Source: Ptychodera flava (taxonomy: Eukaryota; Hemichordata; Enteropneusta; Ptychoderidae). From it: a DNA stretch of 64,000 nt. The first letter of the stretch is position 1. The number at the start of each line of letters is the position of its first letter. The notes below the pieces were generated by a model that saw only the letters and a list, made by a program, of their open reading frames with translations, had not been told where the DNA came from and searched no databases. The position numbers and the translations under genes were made by a program. Below are positions 11,694-25,819 of the stretch, piece by piece. The stretch spans positions 25,448,746 through 25,512,745 of the forward strand of contig NC_091932.1 of assembly GCF_041260155.1 (NCBI RefSeq). The letters run 5' to 3'.

Positions 11694-14600
11694 GTCTAAA
11701 CCTGAGTGAAATCCACACAAACATCATATCACAGCCTGGAATAAGTTATTCCCAGTTTACAACCAATGTGAATAAATTCATTATGAAATCCGGTCTTTCG
11801 ACAACTGCGTGGTGGAGTGAACTATTGAGGCTTTTCAAAACCGTGATTTTCGCTTTACAGCGTGATACGTTTCTAGGGCACTGACGAAACGATTATCAAA
11901 CAACGTAATTAGAGCTCCATATGGATGGTTATTAAATTACTACGTTGCTATTACACTAGCGAGATAAAAAAAACTACAATAACCCTCATGTCAGACTGTG
12001 GGAGCACTTCATAGAAAATATGGAAGGTTTCGATCTTTTGAAATATTATCGAGCTAATTTTTTTCTTGCGTTGAAATAATTGTTCATGGTCTGGAGTTTG
12101 CATGGAACCGTCAGGTACGTGTATCAATTTTTTCAAAGTTTGCATCAACTGATTTAAAAAAATTATTAAAATCTTATGGTTTTCTGTTCTGACCAGAGCT
12201 ATATTACAAGATAAAAGGCGACAAGATAAAACGAATAGAAAAAGAGAAACGAGAATTTGTAATGTACTTAGTATCATGAAAGATGTACGAGTTCACTGTC
12301 TGTTCCGCGATAGCCAAATTATTTCTCGTGCGTAACCGACTAGCCAACGTCCGTATCATTCAGTAGTCGGAGTGTAAATATCATTATGTTTATTTTTTTT
12401 ACCATCGATAAAATTCCTAAAAAAACTTCACGTCCCATTGCTTGTAAACTGCTGGCTTGCCAGGAATTTTCGCAGTCAGTTTTTTCTTCCAGTTATGATA
12501 CGACAAAGGAAATATGGTAATCTATAAATAATATTGGTTTGTTTTCTGGAATACACTGGCATGATAATGCAACAGTGTGAATTTCTACGCAAAAAATATC
12601 TTCCAGGCTTACACCAGTAATACGATGGCAAGCTGGTGTAGTAATAATATTGTACACGTAAATCCATTATACTTTGTAAACATGTTTGACGTCAGCTATA
12701 TTACACCCTGTTTCAAATAGAACCACTTGTTGACTTGCCAGAGTGAGGGGGCGATCTAGATTCTCCTGTACGGATTTTGAGCTTAGTATGAGTACGGCTC
12801 AGCGAGCTGTCGTAGCCTGTAGACTCTCTCGCGGCCCCTCGTCGACTGTCGACTATATATTGTTGCCCGGCTCAGCGACGCTGGCGTAGACGCTGAAGTC
12901 CAGTTTCACTACGCGCTCGGTTTGCGGATGGTACCAAACCGTTGAGGGCAGAGCATCGTACTTAACAGATGAGAAGCTGCATAGCAAACAGAGCAAACCA
13001 GGGGCTGTGAGGGGATCAACCGTTTTACATGTTATATGGGTGTGCAAACCATATAGCATATTAAGCTATCTGCGTTTGAAATTACCCGGGGGCTTTACAT
13101 AGTGTCATGAAAACGAAACCTCCACCGGGCACCAAATCGACGTATTCCAATACATTTTTTTATATACGGCCATCTGACACATTGACGTGTTTCCTGGTTG
13201 TAAGACCTGGTATGATTTATATTGTATTGTATCAAATATCCACCTTATACAACGCGTTCAAAGGGAAGCCGACCATGGCCAACATGTTCTGACGTCTTAT
13301 TATAGGTGAAAGGTTATCGATTTATGGTAGTTTTAATGTGTCGAGTGTTGTAGACGTGTAGCTAATACAATGTTATACAATAATTGCCATACCGAGCATT
13401 GCTTAAGTTCTTGGCTGCTAAAATATGTGCTGTAGCGCAACCTTGTCGGTCTTTGTAATGTGGATTGGTGAGTTGCTTCCGATCATAGACAGTAGCGTTT
13501 CCGTACTGATCAAATTAATGACATGATTACAGGTAATTTAAGTAATTCTGTTTGCTTTCGTTGTTCCCAATTTAGGAAAACTTAAGTACACAGGAGATGA
13601 ACTATAAAAAATAACAGCCAATATACAGAATGAAGCCAATATTTATTTTTTTTATAATTTACTGAACATCTCCTAAAAGAACACCAGTTCTGCACTAGAA
13701 CACTAGAATACAATATTCTCCAAACCAAGTGCGAGATAAAAATGAATTCTCGCATACAAGTGTCCATTTCTCGCCAATTTCTCGCAAAATTCTGTACTGG
13801 TAGAAGAAATTCAAAATTAAATGTATTTTGAATTGATGTCCACTGAAGGCAGCTATATTGGCAAAACGGTCGATATTACCCAAGCAAGCAGCGTTGAGGT
13901 AGGTGGACAAACTAATTTATGCATATTTACTCATAAATTCTCCAACAGTATTGCCAACAAAACATACAAACAAACACTCCTGTCCCGTATTATTAATGAA
14001 GTCATGGTCACAGTAGATTATTGTAGTACAGACTCTAAAACCTTACTTAGCTTAATGAGCAGAACCTGAGTTGGGCCTCTCCCAGGTTTCAGTTATGTCT
14101 GGTCACCATGGTGACTGGCACCTGTGTGTTTCAAATATTTGACTGGCTAACAATACATAATGAAAATCTTGACAAAGTAGTTTGGGGTGACTTGGTAACG
14201 CTCGATGATGTTTGGCATGATTTGTCCTACTTTGTTTCATAGAATATAAGTTACATTATTTCGAACATGTCTCCTGAGTGTAAATGTATGAAACCAAATG
14301 TGAACGCTGGTAATACATTGTTACGAATGTTGGTAAAGCATTATATAATTTATAATACGCTGTTTTTACCTGTCATAAGATAACAAGACTGCGATAGTTA
14401 GCATCAACTGCTCATTTTAGTTTATGGTTCAGTAAAATCCCTCAATTTTCTCTGCCTGGTTTTGAATGTAACGCGGAGAGGTAAAGCTATTGAACAGAAG
14501 CTTGCAGAGGCATGGTTGTCAACGTTGATATTTCTCTAATGACCAGGCTGTCATTGTACGCATGTGCAAAGGGCTTGAAGTCACCGAACTTTCCCCAGTC

Positions 14601-14748
14601 AGTAATCGTTTTGTTCCATGGGAGTCCAAATCTTGGCACCGTAGGAATGTTCAGATCACTCCCTTTCGTAGTCGAACGAGTCGTACAATTCTTGTGACAA
14701 ATCGTGCTTGTAACAAAAAACAGAATATGGTTCATAGAAACAGTGAAC

Positions 14749-14750
<2 letters not shown>
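11694..14750. other. intergenic, no gene recognised
   Basis: No exon with splice sites, EF-hand loop, RNA gene or clear element. Several frames of 60-108 codons have no recognisable features. Confidence 0.4.
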
Positions 14751-14838
<88 letters not shown>

Positions 14839-14841
14839 ATA
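14751..14841. repeat. (TA)n microsatellite
   Basis: About 91 bp of TA repeat with two single-base slips near 14803 and 14827. Confidence 0.95.
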
Positions 14842-17800
14842 CCTGTGGCAGTCGTTACCGCGCCGTACACCTGTTGTATCACAGTATCACAGCGTTGATA
14901 TGAACTTTAAAAAGAGTTTAGTACTCCTTATAGGGTTTTGAAATTTTCATACATCACTAATAAAACTTCTGTCATAGAATATATTCAATTATTATGAGTT
15001 ACCAATTGTCCGTATTACTATTTCCAGCTTATTACAGGTTCTTCCTAGACCGCAGTTGCCGTGAAATTAAAGGGGTGGGCTTGTTATCAGCTCTATCTCT
15101 CAGCATATCGATTAACTGGACACACATTTCAAAGGAGAACGAAATACTATAACACCAAAATTGATTAGCCTATGGTAACAAACAGTGAACAAACGCTAAT
15201 GCGAAAACCAGGGACTCAGGACTGAAAAAAAAATCGAGTTCTGTATCAAAGTGGCGGTCCTCTACACACAATCGACCATGCCGTATGTGTGTCGCGTGTC
15301 CTTTTTTAAACACAATAGGCTACTGCGGCCACGAAAGATCTCCAAGTCGCAGTTTGTCTTTTCGAGTACAGAACGTGTTACAATGTTCAACCTTTACTAA
15401 TAAATCTATACAGATTGGATTCTAACGGACACCTCATCGAGTGTACTATAAAGTCCCACCATGCCTTGTCATCCAGCAGCACATGTACTCGAGGTTCTAG
15501 AGTTTGTCGGTTCAATACAATGACTTGTCCAGCTCCGTCCAATCGAACGGAAATCCACTTATACAACACACAATGCCCACAAAGTGTGTCCGATGAGGGC
15601 CACTCCATTACATGTATACACCACTTGTTTTCTTCGCGACTGAAAAGGCTATAGTCTGAAAGTTTGCCGGCGATTTGACTCAAAGCGATTTAAAGAGCTT
15701 ACACACACGCACACACGTAGGCGTCCGCCTCTCTTCAAGTTTAATAAATAAGAGGAATTAAATTCACCATGTCAACTAAACTTGTTTATGGTATACAAAT
15801 CATGAGGTCATCTTTAAAAGATGTGTTTTCCAATTGTCTCGCACATAACTCGCGAGAAGGTTAGAGCAACCTTCTTTTCAAAGTGATGGGCGTGGTACCT
15901 CCTTGACGTATGTACGCCCCACGTCTTGGAGAGAACAGGTGTATTTTGTGAAATCGTAAACATTTCGGACGCCACCCTGCATCCTTTCAAATCAACAGCA
16001 AAGCACATGCTGCGTCAGACGTGAGAAAATGTCACATAAATTGAAAAAAACAGTCGACGTAAACTTTTTTGTCCATTTTTCTTAAATTTTCTGGAAGAAG
16101 AATAATTTACACACTTCAACCATCAGTCGGTGAGCTTTGTTTATAAGACAGTTGCCTTCTAAAAATGTCAACAAACATGAACGTTCGTAACGTCAGCTTG
16201 ATTATACACGTTAATATTTGAATTGGTAGTTTTTGTAGGAGAGATCTATATTTTTGTGTTACTGAAACAGTTACAGAAGCCATTCCCTTCGTTCTATATT
16301 TTCCGTATCGAGATATATACTATAGCCTGGTTGTTTTAGGCATGGACCACATTGACAAAAACAATATAGACACCATATCCACTCAATTTATTGAGGATAT
16401 TCAGAGTTTGGTATCTTTTGTCCATTGTAACGGCAGGAACTTTGCGACCTTGTTTGGAAGAATGATTTTATCTGATTTTAAACAACGATGACATTTTAAA
16501 TTTCAAATACGGATGAATATTAAGAATTTTTTTTCTATTAACATGCATGTTTACAAGCTTGTTTTCAAATGTGACGCTGCATGAACGTGTATGCATGGTT
16601 GCCACTCATGTAGGGATAGCGCCGACTGAGCACTTTCCACTGGCAGAAATTTGAGGCATTTGTGTATTGCATGAGGTTGCGGTATACATGCGTTATGATT
16701 GTGACCGCAAGTGGCAGCTTTGGCACGGCCAGTGATCTTTTCTGCCTTTGAACAATGACGAAAAAATAAACCAAATCTGTTTATTGCTTATGAGCCTCTA
16801 CCAACGTTGATTCTGATATTCTACCCGCTCGATGTCTGAGAAACATCTTGATGATATTGCGTCCAACGCCAAGACACCCTAGTAACCATCGCTGTTTCAT
16901 TGCCTGGCAACTCCTCGTCGTCGCAAAAAGTACAGTACTCGTGGAGACAATGGACAGAGAAAAGTGTGTTTGCCACCGAATTAGATTAACACACATTATA
17001 TTTCAAAGAACACTGAATTAAATCCATATTTGACGAGATATTTTGTGGAGGGCTGTGAACTCCTGAAAATTGTTACAGCAATTTCGTTCGCCTTTGCGAC
17101 ATTGCCGTAAAAAGGTATTAGTCTTATTCTGAGCCAGTTGCTGTCTCCTTTACCTCACTTAAAGCTGTTAGCTGAGAAGCAAAATGGAACGCTCTTAATT
17201 ATGAAAATCATTTCCCGTATCCACATTTCACGGTGGAGCCAATGAGACTGACATGCAATTCGCCGAAGCCGACTTGAACAAACTCTATATCCGAAACGAT
17301 GTTTTGTCACCGCTGCAAAAGTCCATACACTATTTTACCAATTATAATGTTCATGCTACAGCCGGTGTAATCTGTCAAAGGGTCCGGGGGACTTCTTGCT
17401 AATCTAGATAATCCATAATACACACACTCTAATTTATAGCCTCCGTTAGATATTTGATTATTTTTAAAACGTCGGTATGAAGCAAATAAAGGAATTCTCT
17501 GTGCAGCAACGGATAAAAAGGCAACAAAATATATGACTACGATGGTAACGCAAAGCTACAATATTTTCCCAATCTATGATAATTTTACTTCTTTTTACAT
17601 TTAAGAGAGCTTAATCTACTATTGCAGGTAACGTCATCCTAATTAATAAGAGAAGAGAGATTACCAAAAAAAAGATTTCTCTGTACATAATGAATATTCG
17701 CCTGCAAAGTATTTTCAATCTGTAAATTTTCTCTGTAAATCATGAAGCTCTTTGTAGTGTTTTGGTATTTGGTGAAACCGGGGATGATTGTAAAATATGG

Positions 17801-20800
17801 AGTGTACATGACTACGGTAAGTTTATTTTGGGGCTATGAAACTGATTGGCTTACTGGGCCGCCATAATGTTGGGCGGAATCCTATCATGTCGACAACCAA
17901 TCGACAAAAACGTCAAATAAAATATTCTCTTTGCTGATCACCGATCTTCATTCAGGTCGATAAGAGCATCTCCTTACAAGGAACTTGCAAGAGCATCACT
18001 TAAACTCTTGAAGATCTTCCACCAATTCAAGACGGCGCAGTTCGGAAGAGTACACCCGATCTGTAAATACGATAAAAAAGGCCCTGCAGCTGGTTGCTCA
18101 ATGTGCTGCATTCGTTTAATTCACAGTTGACCGGACGTGTCCCCGTCGGCTTGGTCGTGTAGCGATGCGTGACGCACATGATTGTGTAGACACTGTCAAG
18201 TAGGGTGTGTCTATCCCAATATCAGTTAATTGCGAACGTACCCATGTGCTACGAATTTAAAGTATCTGTGAATAAACAAAAACACACACGACAAAAACAA
18301 ACTGTAATGTAAAAGAAACACAGGAAAGAAATGGCGAATGTATGATGTCACGAACTGAATCTCTTTAACCGACTTAACGCATTTACGATTCTCTGACTTA
18401 TTTCAGATCTTTTTATCGAATATCGGTCAAGTGGCTTAATCCTTATATCGCACTTTTGTCGTCTATATACTTATTTTCTCCAGTGTAAGAATTGACCTCT
18501 GACACGGGGGCTTATGTTTGTTTTTGTTTGTTGTTCCACGCAATACGCAATACTCTTCTTGCCTTACCTGAAACATTCTCCAATCTGAGGCAAATGAGTG
18601 CCACTCATTAAAGACAGAACTTAGGACAGCGTTCCTGCCTTATCCTAGGGAAAAGAAAGCCACGTTGTCATCCTTTAAGGTCCACCACTGTTGTCAAGGC
18701 AACGTATAAACAAAAGGCTCCATATTGTTGTTGGACAAAGAGGGTCGGGCCACATGAACTCTCCGGGACAATCAAATTTACCGCGAGACATCCATTGAAG
18801 ATCACGAATCGAAGTAAAAAAATAGGCGCATATACCCTGTCCAGCAATGCCAAAATCCCCAGGCGTAGCCGAACTAACACAATTAATAATATATTCACGG
18901 GCAGCGCTATGCTATACAATAAATGAACTACTAGCTTTGATTGGAAATCGCTACATAAAATTATTAATTCCCACAGAGGTCTTTCTAAAAAGTGGATGTT
19001 TAACTTAAAGTTAAGGTATTTGCACATAGAAATACATTTTACTTTCAGTGGACAAAGTTATAAGTATATACCTTCCAATGTGTCATAGTTTCCCCATTGC
19101 AGTCCTGTAATTTTTCAAGCGTGTTCTAATCTCCAAAAGGTGAGACACAACGAAGACATAACATAGTATTTGCTCTACGTCCATTTTAAGTTTGGAAGCG
19201 TCGACAACGTGACATGGAGTGGAAGGCAGGATTCTTAAATCGGGGTGTTGTTTCTGGAGTTGCCTGGTAAATAATCCCCCCTGTCACGTTTATTGTCAAC
19301 AAGCAATCAATAAACACCGTGTTCTTGTATTTTATTTTCCACTTCTATGCTGTCAACGCGTGTTAACATGACTGGCAACGAAGTTTAGCCGCGAGAATTG
19401 CACACAAGTACTCGAGAGTTGCAACTCAATCTACATAGTGACTAATCCGACAAGCTACCCAGTTTCAAAAAAGCAGACCGAATTAAGTAAGATCAACTCT
19501 TGAAAAATAAAGTTCGTTTTCAGGACGGATGCTGAGATACCGAGATATTTGATTGCGTCAAGGTCAACCGTCCTTTCTCTACATAAGAAAACAGTTGTAC
19601 AATACATGTGTTCTCAATGAGATTTAAATCTTACTTCGATTGATATTATCTTACTTAACCCAAGTGAGACATGCCCGTCATTTTAGTTTTTGAGTCTTGT
19701 TGCTTATACATTAAGAAGACGAAGGTCATTTTAGCTGCGGCTGCAGCTTCATTGCATGTGTTTTATTAATGTCAACCACATGACCTTGTCCTCTCGCAAT
19801 TACCAGCGACTGCCTGGGTCATCGTGTACATGCATTGGTTACCAGACATGCAATAACTTTCTCACATACTTCGCGCGAAAAAAAAAAATAAATTCATCGC
19901 CAATGATTTGAATGTTACTGAACTCGTTTAAAGTAAAAAATCTGTCAGGATTTTCTCTGGGGAAAACCAGTAGAAGTTTTATAATTTCTTCTCGGTGTAT
20001 AATACAATAGTTGTGTGGATGTTGCTACCCTGCAGTGGACAATACCCAATGGTATTCGTAAATTTCTCGCTATTTAAAGGGGACGAGACGAACAATATGT
20101 AGCGAAGAGTAAAAATATGCACGGAAGGATAACAGCGTGTAGCATCGGTCCCCTTCAAGACAATGCAATTTGCATCCGTAGCGTCACTATCGTAAATTAT
20201 CCAGTCACGACTTTCAAATTGACAGAAAAAAAAGTTTGTTCAAAGCGAGTACAACAGAAGTAGCTAGTTCGCTCTTTCCTGACAAAGTTGCATCCGCAGT
20301 TGACCACCGACGTGGAAACTATGAGCGAGGGGAGAGAGAGAGGGGGGGGGGAGGGAGAACTATTAAAACTACACAGCCCTCAATAGCATAAGTGTTCTTG
20401 CACTCCAATGCAATCAATAATTTGGTTGCAGCAAGATTGTTCAAAGTTTGCGATGCTTCGAAGTTGCTCAATGTCGTCGCAAAGCGTGAAATATCAATTT
20501 GTCGCGTAGAACAGCGATACACATAAGGTGAACTTAGGCACTTTTATGATTTGGAGTATTTTATTGCAATGTGCGCTTTCTCTGCGGCGCAAGTTTAGTA
20601 CGTTTACACGTAATTCAAGTAATTGGCGACGCTTTGTCGAAATTCCGTCGAAAGAAAGCGGTTTTACATAAGGTGGCATCGTTTATAGCGCATCGCTGTT
20701 AATCAGTCACAGCCTTGGGACCTCTGGGGAGCCGGCTCCAACGTAAACAGTAAATAAACACTGGTTGCCATGACGGGATGCAAATATTATGAGCAGTAGC

Positions 20801-20888
20801 CACATCACAACCACAACGACTTCTGAACAAGACTGCTAAGGATAGCTTTTCAAGACGCTCTCGAGTTATAACTGAATTCGTGTACAAG
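14842..20888. other. intergenic, upstream of gene 2
   Basis: No gene was recognised in about 6 kb. Frames at 15387-15683 (-) and 18668-19027 (-) are open but show no domain. The last few hundred bases should contain the gene 2 promoter. I see no convincing TATA box close to the start codon. Confidence 0.35.
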
Positions 20889-20928
20889 ATGGGTTGTGGA
20901 GGAAGCAAGAAAACGGAGGGAAATGAGC
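20889..20928 (+). CDS. gene 2 exon 1: lipid-anchor exon
   Basis: ATG-GGT-TGT-GGA-GGA-AGC encodes MGCGGS, and the exon stops after 13 codons plus one base at a GTAAGT donor, which matches the consensus. The whole exon is the acyl anchor plus KKTEGNE. Residue choice at Gly2, Cys3 and Ser6 fits N-myristoyltransferase and palmitoyl-transferase preferences. Confidence 0.88.
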
Positions 20929-23900
20929 GTAAGTTCACTGCACTACCTCATTGTCTTTGGGCATATCGATAAAACGATGTGAGTAAGTGTGAGTGAAAAA
21001 AGGGGGCCACGGGCGTTTTTGACTTGGTGGCAGAACGTATCAGATATATGAACAAATCTGAGCGTCAGGAAGCCCTCGGCCTGGGCCTCACACAGTCGCA
21101 CAGTGATTAGTTTATAAATCATAGCGCAAACTGCGAGCGGATCGATATCCTTGAGGTATTTCCCACTTGCAGGAGACCGTGCTCTCAGCACTTTTGCTCT
21201 CGTTGTCAGCGAAAAATCGACCTTCGAACGACAAAAGTGTGAATCGCGCAATCGCCGATTGTACACGACAGACGGGGGCAAGCAAGGACACAGGCGAACG
21301 CTTTCAACTTTTACTGCACTCCGCTTTTGAAATCGGTTGGCCATTTCTGCTCTCCATTTCAGCGGGGAAAAGAAGAGTTTAATCATAAATTGAACGCACG
21401 TCGAATGTTTTGAATTCGCCATGTTCTAAATTAACTAACATATGAGGGCATTTTCGGTGATCTTTTCCGTTAAAATGTTACCATAAGTTGGGTCAGCGCC
21501 GCGACAATTGAGTGCAGGAGTGCTTAACAATTGTGTTTTCATCGGCTATTCATAGCAGGATGAATGCAAAGGTTAAGGACCATCCCTTAGCAACCATTCA
21601 TGCTACATGGACGGGTGATAGGATAGGTGTGTTGGACACGGAAGAGTGGTTGTTACGTTAGAGTTAGTGTTTCGTTACCAATATAGCGTTTCTCGCAGGA
21701 AAATTTACCATGGCCGATGATGTGACATTTAAAAACACAGACAAAGTGACTGCACTTCAAATGGCGACTACTTCAACAGCGCTGCATTTCGTACAAACTG
21801 CTGTGTCTTCACGGACGCACCGCTGGCCGGGCAAACACGAAATTTGCCAAAAATATTCTCACGGGTCGAATAAGTGTAATAGAACGGGTGAAGTCGACCC
21901 AAAGCTTCGCTAAACATCCTTCACACCAACGACATGTTTACAAGAAAATGTCTTCTTAAACAGGTTTTAAGTTGGCTCAAGGCTGCCACATTACGTCAAA
22001 GGAGAGACTTATATGTCTAAAGAAGAGACTTAGCGAGCGATGCTAGGTAGAATTTTAAAAGTGACCTTTCGTGACAGCATAAATACGAGGTTTGCTGTTC
22101 AAAATCCGTAAATCGCGAATGCATTCTACACCAGCATTGATCTCTAATTGATAGTAGAGGAGCGTCGTTTCCACCTCCGAACCGCGGCACGACATATCAA
22201 GCCATTGACGAACACGCAAATCCCCTGCCCGGCAGATAGCCCTCTTTCCAAAGGAAGCCTGATCCATCAGGTTTCGAGTTTCAAGGACGACATAAAACTT
22301 CACAAGTCTCGCCTCGGGTCAGCTTAAAGCTGTACTTATCATGTGGTGCCAGAGTTCGCTCGCTCACACGCTGGGGGACGAAAATCGAATGTCGAAAGCA
22401 GGCGGGGTATAACCTGCACTGCAGGCCCGGGGGTCATTTCCTCGCGTTGGCGCATTACGCTGATAGAGAAGTTCCCTTCGAGCAAAAGTCAGAATTTTTT
22501 GCTAATAGAACAAACGCGACATTGGGCAATGTTACAGGTCTGACACTCGGGTTGTGTCAAGTACACCGAACAAGATAGTTTCGCATGTATAGTTAAGGTT
22601 TTTTCTCAAAGATCTGTAGAAATCTTCAAATCACCCGGTCTTGATTACACCTAGAGACCAGGTTTGTGTTGTGTTGATTCTCAACCGTGAGGCACCGCCT
22701 AGTTGAAAAGGGATTATGCGAACAACGTTTACGTCCAGCGAACAAATATTGTTGGTGTTGTTGTCATGCCGACAAAACAAAACAACAACTAGGTCACTTA
22801 GCCAGGGCGTAATTACTAAACACTCCATTCATGTCTAGACAACCCGTTTCAATACACCGTGTTCTTATATGAAATGACCTCTGACCTCGGCAGGCACTGG
22901 CACGGCACCAAAGGCATCCACTCGACTGTGTGCACCGAAAGTTGTCATACATCAGAGTTGTCAAATAGCCACTACAACTTCCTGAGAGACTGTCTGCTAA
23001 AACGCTCTTTTGTATGCTATTCACTGAAATCTACGCTGAGGGCACGCTGGCGGAAAGTCCGATGTCGACATAACCTAAATAAACGCTTTTTACGCTCTTC
23101 TTGTAAGGGTGAATTTGGTTCCCCTAAAATACGAGTTTCAAGTGATACATAACATTTATTGATTCAGGTAATGCTAAAGATGTTCTTATCTTTCATCGAG
23201 CCTATTTTAAATTGCTTGTCAAAAAGCTATCTAAGACTTCCAGCTTTTCAGAGATGCAATAATTTTCTGTTTTAAAGAGTTTTTGCATCGCAGGTTTAAA
23301 GATTTGAATATTTTTGCAACGTGCAGGTTGAAACACATAATCACTAATTACTTTTCTTCCCTCCGTTTTTTCTTAGCAGCTGCAAAACAAGAGGAGGCGC
23401 CCCCAAAGAAGGAGGAATCACTCAACAGACCCAGTAAGTATGCGGCGATTTCGTCTCCACTACAAAACTTGCTTAAAGCCCCACTGGCTGTAACTCTTGA
23501 AATTTCTTGACCTCAAAATATCTTCCTATTGGCTACTGGTTTTCTCTGAATTCTACCCTCTACGCTCCCCGAAACTAAAAGTCCTAAACTTTTTTCTCAC
23601 ACTCTCTGCTGGAAAGCTTTCAACCATACTCTTAACGAATCAAGATCTAAAATCGGGGATCAGCGTACAAAGTTCAGTACCACAGAAAAATAAATAATCT
23701 AATATTTACCGGTATTTGATATTCAAAACGTTTAACTCTATATGGGGAAAAATTGACATTTAAGCTTACTTTTCACAAAACTTAGTGTTAATCTTACTTA
23801 CTCAGACAGCTGCTAGAATGATTTCAAACAAGTGGTAAACCAGCAAAGTATTGTGAAAAGTTAGAGTTGGAATAGCCGTCTCCGAAATGCAGCATTTAAC

Positions 23901-25328
23901 TTTTTAATTCATTCGTTTGAACAAAAAATTGACTTTAATGTGGCGTGTGCATGGAAAAATAAACATTTCGAATGCAAAATGAAATCGAATATCTTGACCT
24001 AAATAAAAGAAAAATTACCGTATGATATTGTGTCTCTTCAAAAAATAGCGCTACATTAGCAACGCTCTTTATGGTTACCCTTGGTGACGTGCGATGGCGC
24101 TGTAAGTTATCTGGGCACTACAATGTAATACCACCGTACTTGAAATATTTGTGGTCTCAAACTTAGTAACGAACATTTCGAATTCGTCGTCTACTTTTTA
24201 TTTCCAATTACAGAAAACACTGAAGAGGCTATATATGAAGCATTCCAGAAAGTTGACACAAATAATAGTGGTTATCTTACCAAAGAAGAAATTAAACAGG
24301 CGCTAAAAGAATTGGGAGAAGATGACATTACGGACGAACAACTCGATCAATGTATGGACAAGGTAGACAAAAATGAAGATGACAAAATTAGTTACAAAGA
24401 ATTCTACAACGCGTGGATTGCTGCCTGCAAAGGTGAGTTGGTCATACGGGTATGGGTATCTGAACCCTTTGAGCGCCAAAGTCGCCTTTACAAAATATAC
24501 CGCAGTCAAATTTTTGTCAGATTTTTACCAAAATTTTGATAAAAATCTGTAGCTAATTAAAAGTGATAACCATTGCTCCAAAATTATCAAAATAAACACA
24601 GAAAACCCATTAAAATTGATAATAATGTTGCACTAAAATTTTAGTGGGAAAATTACAGTACTCAAAGTGCTAAAGGGATATAGTCGCTCTTTTTGACAGC
24701 ACCACGTAAGATTTCATTACAAATCAAGATTAATTACAATTAACACTTAATTAAAGAAGCATGCATGAGATTCAAACTTTACGTTAAACTGTGTATGTTC
24801 AGCCTTACATGGTGAGAGTTGTGCTCGGAACTTGATAATTTTTTAGTACAGACCGTGAAATGATTCATTGAATTTTTAATACTGTCTGCCAGTGGCTGCC
24901 AATAGAGTTGAGGTAGTGCCCAGTCGACCAGTATTTCGGCATGTCTCGTGAAGTCAAACATCACAATCTACTTTTAATATCGAACAAACTTCATAAAAAT
25001 GATAAAATGTATGTATGTATGTATTTATTTGCAGTCTGAGAAGCAGAAACTGCTTTTGCGAATATTTTAGATATTTTATCCAACTTTTAATTCTATCCAA
25101 ACAGAGATAAGCAAGAGAGAAAAACTGATGACAGCATTCAAAAACATGGATAAGGATGGAAGCGGACGGCTTTCGAAGGATGAAGTCACTGCTGCACTCA
25201 AAGAAATCGGCGCCTACGAGGACAACGAGCAAGTTGAACAGATGATCAAAGATGCAGACGCAGATGGCGACGGCAAAGTGAACTACGCTGAGTTTGTCGA
25301 CATTATTGAGAAAGAAAGTCAACAGTAG
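20889..25328 (+). CDS. gene 2: myristoylation/palmitoylation-motif calmodulin-like protein, 4 EF-hands (complete, 4 exons)
   Basis: Exons 20889-20928, 23377-23433, 24214-24432 and 25105-25328 join in frame to 179 residues, ending TAG. Residues 1-6 are MGCGGS: Gly2 is a myristoylation site with Ser6, and Cys3 is a likely palmitoylation site. Residues 7-32 form a charged, Pro/Lys/Glu-rich linker. EF loops are at 47-58 (DTNNSGYLTKEE), 84-95 (DKNEDDKISYKE), 121-132 (DKDGSGRLSKDE) and 157-168 (DADADGDGKVNY region). The second loop has Asp instead of Gly at position 6, so its Ca2+ binding may be weakened; the other three look canonical. Calmodulin is about 149 residues, and the extra 30 are the anchor and linker. 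The start has A at -3 and G at +4. A membrane-bound Ca2+ sensor role is inferred from family knowledge. The targets cannot be read from the sequence. Confidence 0.9.
23377..23433 (+). CDS. gene 2 exon 2: Pro/Lys/Glu linker with NAGNAG acceptor
   Basis: A pyrimidine tract ending TCTTAGCAG gives two acceptors three bases apart. Use of the first adds one Ala (PAAKQEEAPPKK), while the second gives PAKQEE. The donor is GTAAGT. The exon is 57 or 54 bases, phase 1 at both ends. Confidence 0.85.
23434..24213 (+). other. gene 2 intron 2
   Basis: This intron is mostly occupied by a degenerate family A MITE. It ends in TTTCCAATTACAG. Confidence 0.7.
23553..23890 (+). mobile_element. MITE family A copy 4, degenerate, in gene 2 intron 2
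   Basis: The block starts near CTACGCTCCCCGAAACTAAA and shows family landmarks AACTTTTTTCTCA, GGGGATCAGCGTACAAAGTT and GATATTCAAAACG in the expected order. It ends around TAGCCGTCTCCGAAATG. It is older than copy 1, with many differences. Confidence 0.6.
24214..24432 (+). CDS. gene 2 exon 3: EF-hands 1-2 (N-lobe)
   Basis: The exon is 219 bases, phase 1 in and out, between an ATTACAG acceptor and a GTGAGT donor. It encodes the N-lobe with loops 47-58 and 84-95. Third codon positions are mostly A or T, unlike the EF exons of gene 3. Confidence 0.9.
24461..24678 (+). mobile_element. TTAA-type MITE, family B, in gene 2 intron 3
   Basis: The left end ACCCTTTGAGCGCCAAAG and the decayed right end CTCAAAGTGCTAAAGGG match the ends of the copy at 25820. 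The insertion starts only about 28 bases after the exon 3 donor. Confidence 0.65.
25105..25328 (+). CDS. gene 2 exon 4: EF-hands 3-4 (C-lobe) and stop
   Basis: The acceptor CTATCCAAACAG precedes this exon. The first codon is completed with the G from exon 3 to give Glu, and the frame ends IIEKESQQ-TAG at 25326-25328. Both loops are canonical. A trailing AATAAA was not seen within the next few hundred bases. Confidence 0.92.
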
Positions 25329-25819
25329 GGACCATCGTTAGAGGAGAACATTTCGAACTTTTAATATTTTGTATAAAATGTTGAAAAAGGAAAAACATGT
25401 ATATAGCAAATTACACACAAGCTTAACAGACAGATACGAGTTAGTTAACACGTTTACCTCTCACAAATGAAAAAGTTCAGCTTCCAGAATGGAACAAAAA
25501 AAATGTGTAAAGGATGAGCGAGAACAGAGCGAGAAGAAAACATAAATTATTTTCTTACAAGAGTGAGACTCAAGACACTTCTTATTTTTAAAGGGAAAAC
25601 GTTTCGTAATGTTTTTTTTTCTATTTTTGTCGTTATTACCTGTTCATGTAAAATTTGGTTTGACCTATTGTAAATACAAACTTTCTACCGCAAACGAGTA
25701 GTCAGTCCTGTCGCGGTACAGATGATGCATTGAGGCTGGTCAAAGATCTAGAAGGTTCGGCCCTCGCTAAACTTGCCGACTATTCCGTCCTATAATGATA
25801 TGCGTAGGTCCAAGATATG

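Noticed and set aside
15387-15683. 98-codon minus-strand frame and a 79-codon plus-strand frame over the same bases
   Set aside because: Neither has a recognisable family or splice context. The length is within chance expectation.
18668-19027. 119-codon hydrophobic minus-strand frame
   Set aside because: No coherent membrane topology or family resemblance, and no splice-site context.
20943-21422. 159-codon minus-strand frame in intron 1 of gene 2
   Set aside because: No domain, no splice partners and unusual composition. It lies antisense in an intron and is probably chance.
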